DNA from: Fratercula arctica
Taxonomy: Eukaryota; Chordata; Aves; Charadriiformes; Alcidae
Direction: 5' to 3'
Length of the DNA: 64,000 nt
Assembly (NCBI GenBank): GCA_947846985.1
Contig: CANTUZ010000008.1
Location: forward strand, 24,013,352 to 24,077,351
The stretch's first letter is position 1; every line of letters begins with the position of its first letter. The position numbers and the translations under genes were made by a program. The notes under the pieces are model-generated. The model saw only the letters and a list, made by a program, of their open reading frames with translations, was not told the DNA's origin and did not search any database. This document shows positions 51,439 to 61,460 of this stretch, one piece after another.

Positions 51439-53796
51439 TATTTCACTGCTTCTCTCTCATGAGTGAATTTAATCACTCCGCTCGCAACAACACTATCAGA
51501 TAATTAGGTGAACAGCAGGAATACTGATGGCTTTCTAGTCTATTCAGTGTTGGCACAGTGGAACTTCAGTCAAAATTATATTCTATAAAGTCTTTTGAGA
51601 TTTGTTTTTAAAAAATACATCTTGAACAGAACTGTAAAAATAATTTTATCAAAAGACATGTAATCAGTGTAAACAAAACAACAGAATATTAAACTTTCAG
51701 ACACAGGAAGAACATGCATGGATAGCCAACAGCCTGAATTCATCCTGCCTTGGTCAGAACCTTAAATTCTGGTCTAAACAATAAGCATAGAAGACAGTTT
51801 TAATATTCAAAAACTTACAGTCATATTTTCTCCCATTTTAGTGACCACACACACTCTATCTCAATAAATGTGTCTTTGTTAGAATTGAATCTCTCTACAT
51901 TGACCCTTTAATTTGGTTGAAAATTAGGTGAATGCAGCACTTAGTGAATCTATGGACTCATAAAAGAAAGTAACGAAAAGAGGAGTTGTGCACCTTTCTC
52001 ATCCTGTGGTTCAATTTGAATAAAGTTTCACCTGAGGGCTAGAAACAGATAAAGACAGTGAAGTTGATTGTATTTTTTTGGCCTATTAACATCTTCACTA
52101 CTGGGGATGATACACCAGCCAATAAGGTCATAATTTCATTTTACAGTGCCCAGCTTTTACAGGAAGAACATATATTTATTGTAAATAGAGCAAAAGTGAA
52201 AATAGTCATTGAAACATATGGGCAACTAACAAAGGCATTTTAAGGGATTTTTTTTTTTTAGTATCACACAATACTGTAACTACATACAATCTCTGATCTC
52301 TCACAATCAATTCAAAATGATGTCAAAATAGTAAGTTTTGCTCTCTAGGAAATAGCTTCATTTTCCAGAGAGACACACTAGTTATAAATAACGTACTGAT
52401 CAAGCAGAACATGGATTGGCAATTCAGTTATTCTTTGCTAGGCTACTAAATATATTTTGATACAACTAACAAATTAGAAGTTTTTTAATTTATTTATATA
52501 TAAAGACAAGAACATTTTCCCTCTAGGTAGATGCAGTGAGAGACCATGAATTCATCAATGGGCACTCTCTCTGTGCTCCACACTCTGTACGCTCTAGTTT
52601 TCTCATTACCCTCTGAAGACATGCATATCTTCTCTCATTAAAAAGTGGCAGAAAATTACATGTAACAGTAACTTCTAATGAACAACTCACATCCAGTCAG
52701 CTGAAGAAAAGAGATCACGAAGAAACTTTGGTAATAACAACCATTAAGTCAACCTAACATTGACTGTCCTTTGTGCAACAAAATTCATCATCACAATTGG
52801 ATTTACGGCCATGTAAGACTCTGGACTCTTAACTTGTATCACATGGATTGGCTGACAAATTTAAACTGTTAGGGCGTGAATCAGCATAAGCACAGATGCA
52901 CAGATCAGATTTGGCTTTCAAAGTAGAGGAAAACATATTTGCAGACAGCATTTGTTTCCCTACATAACATCGTGTTCAGATATTTTTTTTCATTTTTGCT
53001 AGAAAATAGTCATTCTACCCCTAGTAACAGAACGTAATAGAAAGAAAAGTACATTTGTAAAATAAGTACACAGAATGTATCCTAATTGTATAACTCCAAA
53101 ATAATAGTGCAATGAGAAAATAATGATTGACGTTTACATGACTGATGTTTCTTCACTGTCCGAGTGCCAAAGTGCCTGAAGAAAACTATGCTGACATTAA
53201 ATAAGGATATATTGCTGTTACCAAGTTGCTAATATACAGTATGATGAAATCACAGTTTGTACAATTCTGAAACTCATGCTTATAAACCACAACCCTTATA
53301 AATGTGAGAAAACCTAAACATTTCATATATTCTGTTGTTGTAACTTAACAGAAATAAATGACCTTAGGCATTCTGACTATAGATGCTCAGATAAAGCTCT
53401 CACTAGACTGAAGCGAAATGCCTCTGCAGACACATAGAAATATACAAAAAATTATTATTTGGAAATATTTTGTGATGTAGAACTTAGAACACTAAGGCCC
53501 TGCCTCTGGCAAATAACTCAGCAGTGCCTGAAGGGTTTGTCTGAGAGCAGAATCAAGTTTTGGCAATTAAGAAGCTCTACAATGTGTTGAAGAAAATCTA
53601 TGCTAATTCAAGGAGGACTGTCAAGGCTGGAGTGAGGAAGAGCAAGCGAAATCCAAATTTCTTTTGGAAAAAATAAGAATTTGGAAAAATTTCTTCATTT
53701 TCTAAGCAGAGCCATGAGCCTGTTTGCTTTTCTTCCTTCCACAGACGCAATTGCTGATTTTTCCAGTTTATTTTGTACTCTACTCAATGGAATATT

Positions 53797-53831
53797 TTAA
53801 AAAAAAAAAAAAAAACCCACACTAAAACCAA
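53797..53831 (+). repeat. A17 run with CCCACAC tail
   Basis: Seventeen A are followed by CCCACACTAAAACCAAG. It is the same A-run plus C-block pattern as at 48.7 kb and elsewhere. Confidence 0.75.
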
Positions 53832-56800
53832 GAAACAAAGTAAACATAACACTTCAGCATCCTAGAACAGTGTATTTGTCATTGAGGTGAGAGAGGACAC
53901 ACCTGAGCTTCTCAAACTAAACCATTGTTCACAACCATTAGCATTTAAATTATGTAAGAAATTGCAACATTTAGTAATAAGTGCTATGCTTATTAAAAGT
54001 CTTAACATGAACAACAAAGACAGGCATAGACCCATGTCTTCAGCCATCCTAGCAATGTCTAGAAATATGGTCAAAAAAATACTAGGCAGAGCCAAACTAA
54101 CAGAAACTTACGCTACTTCAGTTGTACATATTCCCTAGGGAGATTATTTTGATTTTGAATATTATCTAGACTGAATATAAAATCCAGCAGAGAGGACAGG
54201 GTTCATAAACATCTGGGGTTTGTTTCTTTAATTCTCGCCTAACTTCATTTAAATATTCAAACTCCCGGCAAACAAACGTTTTAATGAAAATAGTCTCCTT
54301 ATTAAATCTTCCTTATCCATATATATCTTATCCAAAAAAATGCCCACTTTTTTACTTTATTCTACAACAATTTATCCATAGAAATTCTATCCTAGGACAT
54401 ATCCTATCCTAGAATAACATGTATTTTGTTTTAAAAATTGGAATCTGTATTTTTTTTTAAACTAACAGTTGAATTCTGAAAACCTTAAGCTTAGTCTTCT
54501 TTCCACAAATATCTCATGAGGCAAGGAGGAAAAATCACCAAAGCATGCTGCCAAGTGAATCGATATTTTTAATTAAAATTTTATCTTCTAAAAAACTGAG
54601 TGCTTATTAATAAGTTCAAACATTTATGGGATGGATTTTGGTCATGCGTGTTTGTTCTTTCTTGGCTGATGAGCAACAATCTAATATGAAATTAAAGTCT
54701 TCATTATTATTGTAATTCTTTCTCCCTTCAGCATTCTGCTACGCCACAGCTTCCTTCTGTGTATGTATGCCAACCCAAACAAGTGTACGTGCATGATATA
54801 AAGGCAAAACCAAAAAACCCCACTAGCTTTGCCATGTAAAGAAAGCCTGCATGAACACTACTGGGTGTTAAATTTATCCCAAAGTACTCCTTAAACTCAG
54901 TGCAAAAATCTTTCAGTGGAGACACACTTGGCATAGCAGTAATCCTCCAGATATGCCCACAGTCACAAAAAGCTGCAATGGCTACTTTGCTGGTATTGAC
55001 TGTATCTTGCTAATGGGCAACAAAGCTTAAAGGTCGCTGTCACACAGTGACCTTTCTGTGAAAAGAAAAATAGCTTCTCCCTTTCTCCTATTCAGTGCCA
55101 ATACTTTATACTGCATCTCGCTGTAGAGTTTGAAATATTATTCTCATTTTTAATATAAATATCTTTGGTTTTTAGTTAAATTTGACATTTTTTTTTTTAA
55201 ATATGCTTCTGCTATAACTAGTCATTACTTCTGAAAAAAATTAAGTTAAATTTCTTTTACTTGTAACACAGAGGTCTGGATACTTGCTGGTGTATAGTTA
55301 CAATGTAAATACTGCTTAACACAGGGCTGCATGGTAAATATTTTAGTTTCATATGCCTTCCTGAACATAATGAGCAACAATCTGACTAAAAATAAAAAAA
55401 AATTAAAAAAGTCTTGCACAGCAGCTTGGATTTTCTTCTGTTGTATAGAGCTTTTAACAACTTCCCATGTAGGTGGTAAATGGAAGTACAAGCACCAAAC
55501 TGCACAGATATGGACAGGGCTTATCTATGAATAGTAAACTTTTTCACCATTTTTGGATTTAAGGTTTTCAAATTTTCAAAAAACAAAATATAAGCTAATT
55601 ACACAGTTCTGTATATCATTTCAATGATGAATAAAGGGCATAGCCTGCACCAGTCTCCTCTCTTATTCATTTATAACATGTGCACGTGAGTTTTGGCGTT
55701 TGGGTGATGGGGTTTTTGGTGATTGGTTTCTTGTTTCTGAAGTACAAGGTATGGCTTGTATACTGTTACACAGCCTGATGCACAAGAACTGGTAATATAC
55801 CACACCAGTGAGAGCGGCTCCTTAGTGTACAATGCTCAAAGCTGTTAGATTGATCTAATAAATAAAAATGGCACTGAAAAGAAGCATCTTTCACTTCAAT
55901 TATAAAAACACTACTAGATAACCACATTGTATAAAACAGATAAATAAATTTATAACTTTGTTCTTCAGCCAAGAACCTCAATGTAATTTACTGAAATTTA
56001 GAAGTATTTCTTGAATTGTACCCAAAGGTGCTGTAACAGCATATCAAAAGAAAACTCCCTATCCAAAAAAGCTCACAATATAAATAGAAAGTGTTTGGCA
56101 AAAGGATAGGTAGTATATCACAAGACTGTTTTCCTCATGGTTTTTTTGTTGGTTTGTTTTCTTTTTCCTTTTTTTTTCAACTTACTGCTTTCATTTTTTG
56201 TCAGAGTTCGAGGGACTTGCTCATTTCACATGGATGTAAAGTCTTTGTATTCAATTCTGTGGCTGGTCCGTATAGATTATTCAATTTCTTTCCCTTTAAG
56301 CAGAGGCAAGGCTATACCAACACTGCCAAAGAATGAGTACTGAATTCAAAAGAATGTTTAGGTTTTTAAAAAACTTTTAATACAAACTAATGAACATAAT
56401 CTTGAATTTAATTAGCAAGTGCACCGCAGAGCAACTAGAAAGGACATATTTTCAGTTTCCATCTCTTACAACTTAGAGGGATCACCAAGAGCAAGCAGAG
56501 GCTGTTTTAAATTCCAGGTGATTCCCCAGATCATTAACAGTATTCTGAAGATCAAACCTGTGAAATCATATAACAGTTAATTCCTTACTCAGCTCCTCTG
56601 TACCGGTGCCATTGCAATAATTCAGATGAATAACTAAGAGGAAAATAACATCTTATCTCTGGCTCCACAGCATCAGGTAACTAAATTCTGTACAAAATAA
56701 ATTCACTATAGCTGTCTCTACAAGTTCACAAAAACTCTAGTAATTGTCTTTTTTTCTCATAACACCAGTTTTAAGTACCTGATCCAAATCCTATATAAGT

Positions 56801-56980
56801 CAATGGTGCTCTTTCTATTTACACCAATAGACTTCGAATGAAAGTTTATGTCAGATTCTTACGGTTATCTCTGCAGGCAAGTACAGAGCTTAGCCAAGAG
56901 AAAATAATTTCTTTCGTTCTGAATTCAGGTCAGTGGGAAAACTACATAATTGCTGGTAGACTGTTTTTCTTCTTCCATTT

Positions 56981-57013
56981 CACTCTTTTGTAGTCGACAC
57001 TTTTTGTAGTCGA
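56981..57013. repeat. Imperfect 16-17-bp tandem duplication
   Basis: CACTCTTTTGTAGTCGA (56981-56997) is followed directly by CACTTTTTGTAGTCGA (56998-57013). The units differ by one base and one indel. Confidence 0.8.
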
Positions 57014-58757
57014 ACAGAAAATCCTTGACACAAGCAATAAACGTGCTCACTGAAACCCCAGAAGAAATAAAAACAACAAGACAGTGAGCCATCTCTGAAA
57101 TTAATTCAGCTACATAATGCTAAGAGACCCAAAGCCTTTTAGAATAATAGGAACAAGCTAAGCCCAGAGAATAACGTAAGTAAAAATTTTTATAAAGAAG
57201 CACAGTGAACCATATTTTTTCCTGAGAGCACCCCACGAAGTAAATGAGAAGTGCTTGGTGGAAGCTAACTCTGATGACATTTTAGATTTTGGCAGAACCT
57301 CGGGAATTCTGATTTTTTTAAGTTCATACATTATTAACAGCTTCCTGTTTAGTCATTTTAAACACACAAAATCCAAAAGCATTGTACCAGAACACACAGA
57401 TGAGACAGATATACACAAACTCATCCAGCTCCCTCTGAACCACTTAAATACTGAATATAAAGCTGAATATAAAGTCTTCTGCACTAACAGTCATTAAACA
57501 ATTACAAGTTGCATGCCCTATAAAGAACATATTTTTTTGTATATACAAACAATATCTCAAACTCCAGATTTTTAGAGCATTGTTCTTTTCATAAAGAGTC
57601 CTCAGATAATTCTATATCTAACAACACTCACTCTCAAATCACCCTTGAAATCAGCCACAGGGCTGGAAAGCTCAAACAGAAAGGCATGCTGTGAGAAAAA
57701 GCAAGCAAGCAATGAGGGTAACAGCACTATGATATTGGTACGAAAAAAACCCCTCATTAAGGTATGTTTTCCCTCCATTACTTATCTATTTAGGTATCAT
57801 AGAACTGTACTCTTCTTGTTTGTTTTATTTTTGCCTTTGCTTTATTCTCTTCCAAAGATTAAATCTCGTTTATCATTGCAAGCAGCACACAGACTCTCCA
57901 AAATCAAACTTGATGGATGAAAAGGAGACATGCCATCTGATGTAGTAAGAGAGGATAAAGTAGGTTTGGCGATTTGGGAAACAAAAGCTGTAATCAAGAG
58001 AAGTGATGTAGTAGCAGAGTTTTAGCTGACTTAATAAAAGAATACACTATGGTTTAAGAAATCATTTTAGGAGGAAAGCAGCAAGTGGTGTCAGCACTGC
58101 CAATTTAGTGAGAGTATCCTGTGCTTTTTAATAAGCACAACAGGAAAATCATTCAGATGATAACAAATGGTATTGTGGAAAATAAACCTTACTTCACAGT
58201 TTTATATTAAATAAATAAATAATGTATTAACAAGAGGAGAAAAGAAATAACAGCAAAAGAGGACATCTAACAAATATATTTTATGGCCAACTTATATTAT
58301 GGTCAAGTCCATAATATTTCCTATGAGCTTTTGAGACTACTTTACAGCTTTCTAGTAAGAAGCCCACAGCAAATGGACAGTCAGGCAAAGAGCACAAATC
58401 AAGTAAGGTGTGAATTTCCATTTAATCAAGTTGAATAATAGAATCATTTAGGTTGGAAAAGACCTATAAAATCATCAAGTCCAACCACTGACCCTAGCAC
58501 TGCCAAGTCCACCACTAAACAATGTCCCTAAGCACCACATGTACACACCTCTAAGTAACTCCACGGATGGATAACTCAACTACTTCCCTGAGCAGCCTGT
58601 TCCAGTGCTTGACAACCCTTTCAGTGAAGAAATTTTTCCTAACATCCAATCTAAACCTCCCCTAGCAAAACTTGAGGACGTTCTCTCTTTTCCTATCACT
58701 TGTTACTTAGGAGAAGAGACCAGCCCCGACCTCACTACAGCCTCCTTCCAGGTAGTT

Positions 58758-60305
58758 CTAGAGAGCGATAAGGTCTCCCCTCAGCCTCCTTTTCTCCAGG
58801 CTAAACACCACCAGTTCCCTCAGCCGCTCCGCATAAGACTTGTGCTCCAGACCCTTCACCAGCTTCGTTGCCCTTCTCTGGACAAGCTCCAGCACCTCAA
58901 TGTCTTTTTTGTGGTGAGAGGCCCAGACCTGGACACAGTACTCAAGGTGGGACCTCAGCAGTGCAGAGTACAGGGGGACAATCACTTCCCTAGTCCTGCT
59001 GGCCACACTGTCCCTGATACAGGCCAGGATGCTGTTGGCCACCTTCAACGCCTGGGCACACTGCTGGCTCATGTTCAGCTGGTGGTCAACCAACACCCCC
59101 AGGTCCTTTTCTGCCAGGCAGCTCTCCAGCCACTCCTCCCCAAGCCTGTAACGCTGCATGGGGTTGTTGTGACCCAAGTGCAGGACCCGGCACTTGGCCT
59201 TGTTGAACCTCATACCATTGGCCTCAGGCCACTGATCCAGCCTGTCCAGATCCCTCTGCAGAGCCTTTCTACCCTCAAGCAGGTCAACACTCCCACCCAA
59301 CTTAGTGTCATCTACAAACTGACTGAGGGTGCACTCAATCCCCTTGTCCAGATCACTGGTAAAGATATTAAACAGAACTGGCCCCAACTCTGAGCCCTGG
59401 GGAACACCACTTGTGACCGGCCACCAACTGGATTTAACTCCATTCACCACCACTCTCTGGGCCCAGCCCTGCAGCCAGCTTTTTACCCAGCACAGAGTAC
59501 TCCTGTCCAAGCCATGGGCAGCCAGTTTCTCCAGGAGGATGCTGTGAGAAACAGTGTCAAAATCCAGGTAAACAACATCCACAGCCTCTCCCTCATCCAC
59601 CAAGAGGGTCACTTTGTCATAGAAGGAGATCAGGTTGGTTAAGCAGGACCTGCCTTTCACGAACCCATGTTGACTGCGCCTGATCTCCTGGTTGTCCTTC
59701 ATGTGTTGCATAATGGCACTGAGGATGATCTGTTCCATGACCTTCCCAGGCACCGAGGTCAGACTGACAGGCCTGTAGTTCCCCAGATCATCCTTCCAGC
59801 CCTTCTTGTGGGTGGGCATCACATTTGCTAGACACCAGTCAACTGGGACCTCCCCGGTTTGCCAGGACTGCTGGTAAATGATGGAAAGTGGCTTGGTGAG
59901 CCCTTCTGCCAGCTCCCTCGGTACCCTCAGCTGGATCCCACCCCGCCCCATAGACTTGTGTATGTCCAGCTGTTGGAGCAGGTCCCTCACCATCTCTCTT
60001 TGGATTATGGGGACTTCATTCTGTTCCCCACCCCTATCTACTAGCTCGGGGCTCTGGGTACTGAGGGAACAACTGACTCTACTACTAAAGACTGAAGCAA
60101 AGAAGGCATTAAGTACCTCAGTCTTCTCCTCATCCTTTGTCACTGTGTTACCGCCTTCATCAAACAAAGGATGGAGAGTCTCCTTAGCTCTCCTTTTGTT
60201 GCTAATGTATTTATAGAAGCTTTTTTTATTGTCTTTTACAACAGTAGCCAAGTTAAGTTCTAGTTGGGCTTTGGCCCTTCTAAGTTTCTCCCTGCATAAC
60301 CTCAC
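58758..60305 (-). pseudogene. CR1 copy B ORF2 linker and RT frame, about 515 codons
   Basis: This open minus-strand frame runs from the [19 protein letters not shown] linker through the RT domain ([24 protein letters not shown]). It continues into the C-terminal region ([33 protein letters not shown]), where a TAG at 58758-58760 ends it early. Copy A continues at this point. The apparent start codon at 60305 is GTG and not meaningful. The true frame extends upstream until a TGA near 60330. As in copy A, motif A is shortened to YLDFDTV and FVDD replaces FADD, so reverse transcription is not expected. It is the longest open frame in the window. The stop lies 7 bp outside the tract that is nearly identical to copy A. 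Confidence 0.9.
58767..60023 (-). other. Near-identical tract shared with copy A (conversion tract)
   Basis: This is the partner of 16093-17349, with 9 mismatches by eye and no indel. Immediately outside, at 58695-58766 and 60024-60075, the two elements differ at roughly one base in six to nine. It contains the whole RT catalytic core of copy B. Confidence 0.75.
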
Positions 60306-60351
60306 AACCTCCTTGTAGTCCTCCTGAATTGCCTGTCACTTCTTCCAATGG

Positions 60352-60675
60352 TCATAAACACTTCTTCCCCTGAGTTCCAGCCAAAGCTCTCTGTTCAGCT
60401 GGCCCTCTTCCCTGCTGGCTCATCTTTCGGCACATGGGGACGGTCTGCTCCTGCACCTTTAAGATTTCTTTCTTGAAGAATGTCCAGCCTTCTTTCAGGA
60501 CTGCCTCCCAAGGGACTCTGTCAGCCAGTCTCCTAAAGAGGTCAAAGTCTGCCCTCCAGAAGTCCAAGGTGGCAGTTCTGCAGACCTCCCTCCCCTCCTT
60601 ACTTCTCCAAGAATCAAAAAGCATCATTTTTTGATCACTATGCCCAAGACAGCCTCCAACCATCACATCACCCAT
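60352..60675 (-). pseudogene. CR1 copy B linker between endonuclease and RT
   Basis: The minus-strand frame encodes VGGCLGHSDQKM, DFWRADFDLF, RVPWEAVLKEGWTFFKKEIL and VQEQTVPMCRKMS, the ORF2 stretch that ends the endonuclease domain and leads to RT. Compared with copy A it lacks a few residues after VLK and shifts frame near its end (PAEQRALAGTQGKK). It is therefore separated from the RT frame by a frameshift and a TGA. Confidence 0.82.
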
Positions 60676-60893
60676 AAGTCCTTCTCTGAGAACAACAGGT
60701 CCAGCATGATGCCTACCCTAGTTGGTTCACTCACCAGCTGTGTCAGGAAGTTATCTTCCACACACTCCAGGAACCTGATAAACTGCTTTCTCTCTGCTGT
60801 ACTGTATGTAAATTGAAGTTCCCCAGGAGAATAAGGGCTAAAATTGTGAGATTTCTCCCAGCTGCTTATAGTATATTTCATCTGCCTCTTCAT
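60663..60893 (-). pseudogene. CR1 copy B late endonuclease fragment
   Basis: The frame carries YSTAERKQFIRFLECVEDNF and LTQLVSEPTRVG, the late part of the CR1 apurinic-type endonuclease, with KYTISSWEK before it. The upstream bases to about 60990 still decode in another frame to pieces of the same domain (a VCYRP-like motif). The domain is split by frameshifts. It overlaps the following linker frame by 13 bp in a different frame, which marks another shift. Confidence 0.78.
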
Positions 60894-61021
60894 CCTTGTT
60901 CACTGGTCTATAACAGACTCTGACCCTGGTATCTGCCTTGTTGGCCTTCCCCTGATTCTTACCCATTAACACCCACCATCATTAAGCTCTAGACAACCAA
61001 ACCACTCCCTAACACACAGGA

Positions 61022-61411
61022 CTACGCTGCTGCCTCTCCTTCCTTGCCTATCCCTTCTGAAGAGTTTATAGCCATCCATTGCAGCACTCCAGTGTGTGAG
61101 TCGTCCCAGTGTGTTTCAGTGGTGGCAACTATATCATAGTTTTCCTGCTGCACAATGGCTCCCAGCTCCTCCTGTTTGCTGTCCATGCTGCGTGCATTGA
61201 TGTAAAAGCACTTCAGCTGGGCTATTGATCCCACCACCTCCTTGGGGCCAGAAGCCCTAATTCCTGTACGACCATTCTCAGGCACTTCCTTGGTTTCTAA
61301 CACATCAATAGCCCTTGTGTCTTTGCTGTCACATGGATCTTCATTCCCTACCTCCATTGAGATGGCAGACTGAAGGACCTCGCTAGCACACCATCCCTCA
61401 AACACTGACAT
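61022..61411 (-). pseudogene. CR1 copy B early endonuclease fragment
   Basis: Residues 68-80 read LKCFYINARSMDS, the conserved N-terminal beta strand of the CR1 endonuclease with its metal-site NARS. TTETHWDDSHTG follows, with the conserved T-E-T. In intact elements this enzyme nicks target DNA to prime reverse transcription. Here the frame becomes unrelated after MAINSS and ends in GKEGEAAA, the expected position of the RRGGG segment, so the domain is truncated by a frameshift and deletion. Residues 1-67 belong to the region upstream of the endonuclease. Confidence 0.82.
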
Positions 61412-61460
61412 GCCACCCCAGGCTTATCTCTAGCTAGCCTTGTTTTATCCCTTTCCTCCT

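Larger units (their letters stand above)
50763..51489 (+). mobile_element. LTR (about 727 bp, +) of an endogenous retrovirus
   Basis: I call this a solitary LTR on the plus strand. It begins TGTGGCAGTGTG. A strong TATAAATA box lies at 50967-50974, followed by GGACAGCCCAAGAGCCCC. Much later an AATAAA signal (51433-51438) precedes the CTGCTTCTCTCTCA cleavage region, and the element appears to end at ...CCGCTCGCAACA. Flanking 5-mers are ACACC (50758-50762) and ACACT (51490-51494), a 4/5 match, so the target duplication is imperfect. If correct, R is unusually long (about 450 nt between TATA box and polyadenylation signal). An alternative right edge is 51394, where ACACTGTCACA is an almost perfect inverse of the left end, but that would exclude the polyadenylation signal and leaves no flanking duplication. 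No internal retroviral genes adjoin. The family is not named with certainty. Confidence 0.75.
51490..58437. other. 7-kb AT-rich desert, no gene seen
   Basis: AT-rich sequence with homopolymer runs (A17 at 53799-53815 followed by CCCACAC) and short unrecognised frames. No transposon, RNA gene or coding exon could be supported. A small imperfect tandem repeat is at 56981-57013. Confidence 0.65.
58438..61460 (-). mobile_element. CR1 LINE copy B (-), longest copy, about 3 kb
   Basis: This is a CR1 non-LTR retrotransposon on the minus strand. The 3' end is at 58438, with AATAGAATCATTTAGGTTGG (one terminal octamer, inverse of TGATTCTATT) and then the 3' UTR and C-terminal region. Reading leftward it carries RT (58758-60305), the RT-endonuclease linker (60352-60675), the late endonuclease (60663-60893) and the early endonuclease (61022-61411). 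Sequence upstream to about 61460 still looks like the CR1 region preceding the endonuclease; the exact 5' edge is uncertain. There is no ORF1. An internal deletion removes the middle of the endonuclease near 61022, and stops and frameshifts break the 5' half. Its 58767-60023 part is about 99.3% identical to copy A, far above the rest of the element. Confidence 0.93.

Noticed and set aside
49105..51489. A provirus between the two LTRs
   Set aside because: The LTRs are of different families and the 1.3-kb spacer holds no retroviral protein text or primer-binding site.
58438..61460. Copy B as a currently active full-length CR1
   Set aside because: No ORF1, a broken endonuclease, an in-frame stop in the C-terminal region and a shortened motif A.
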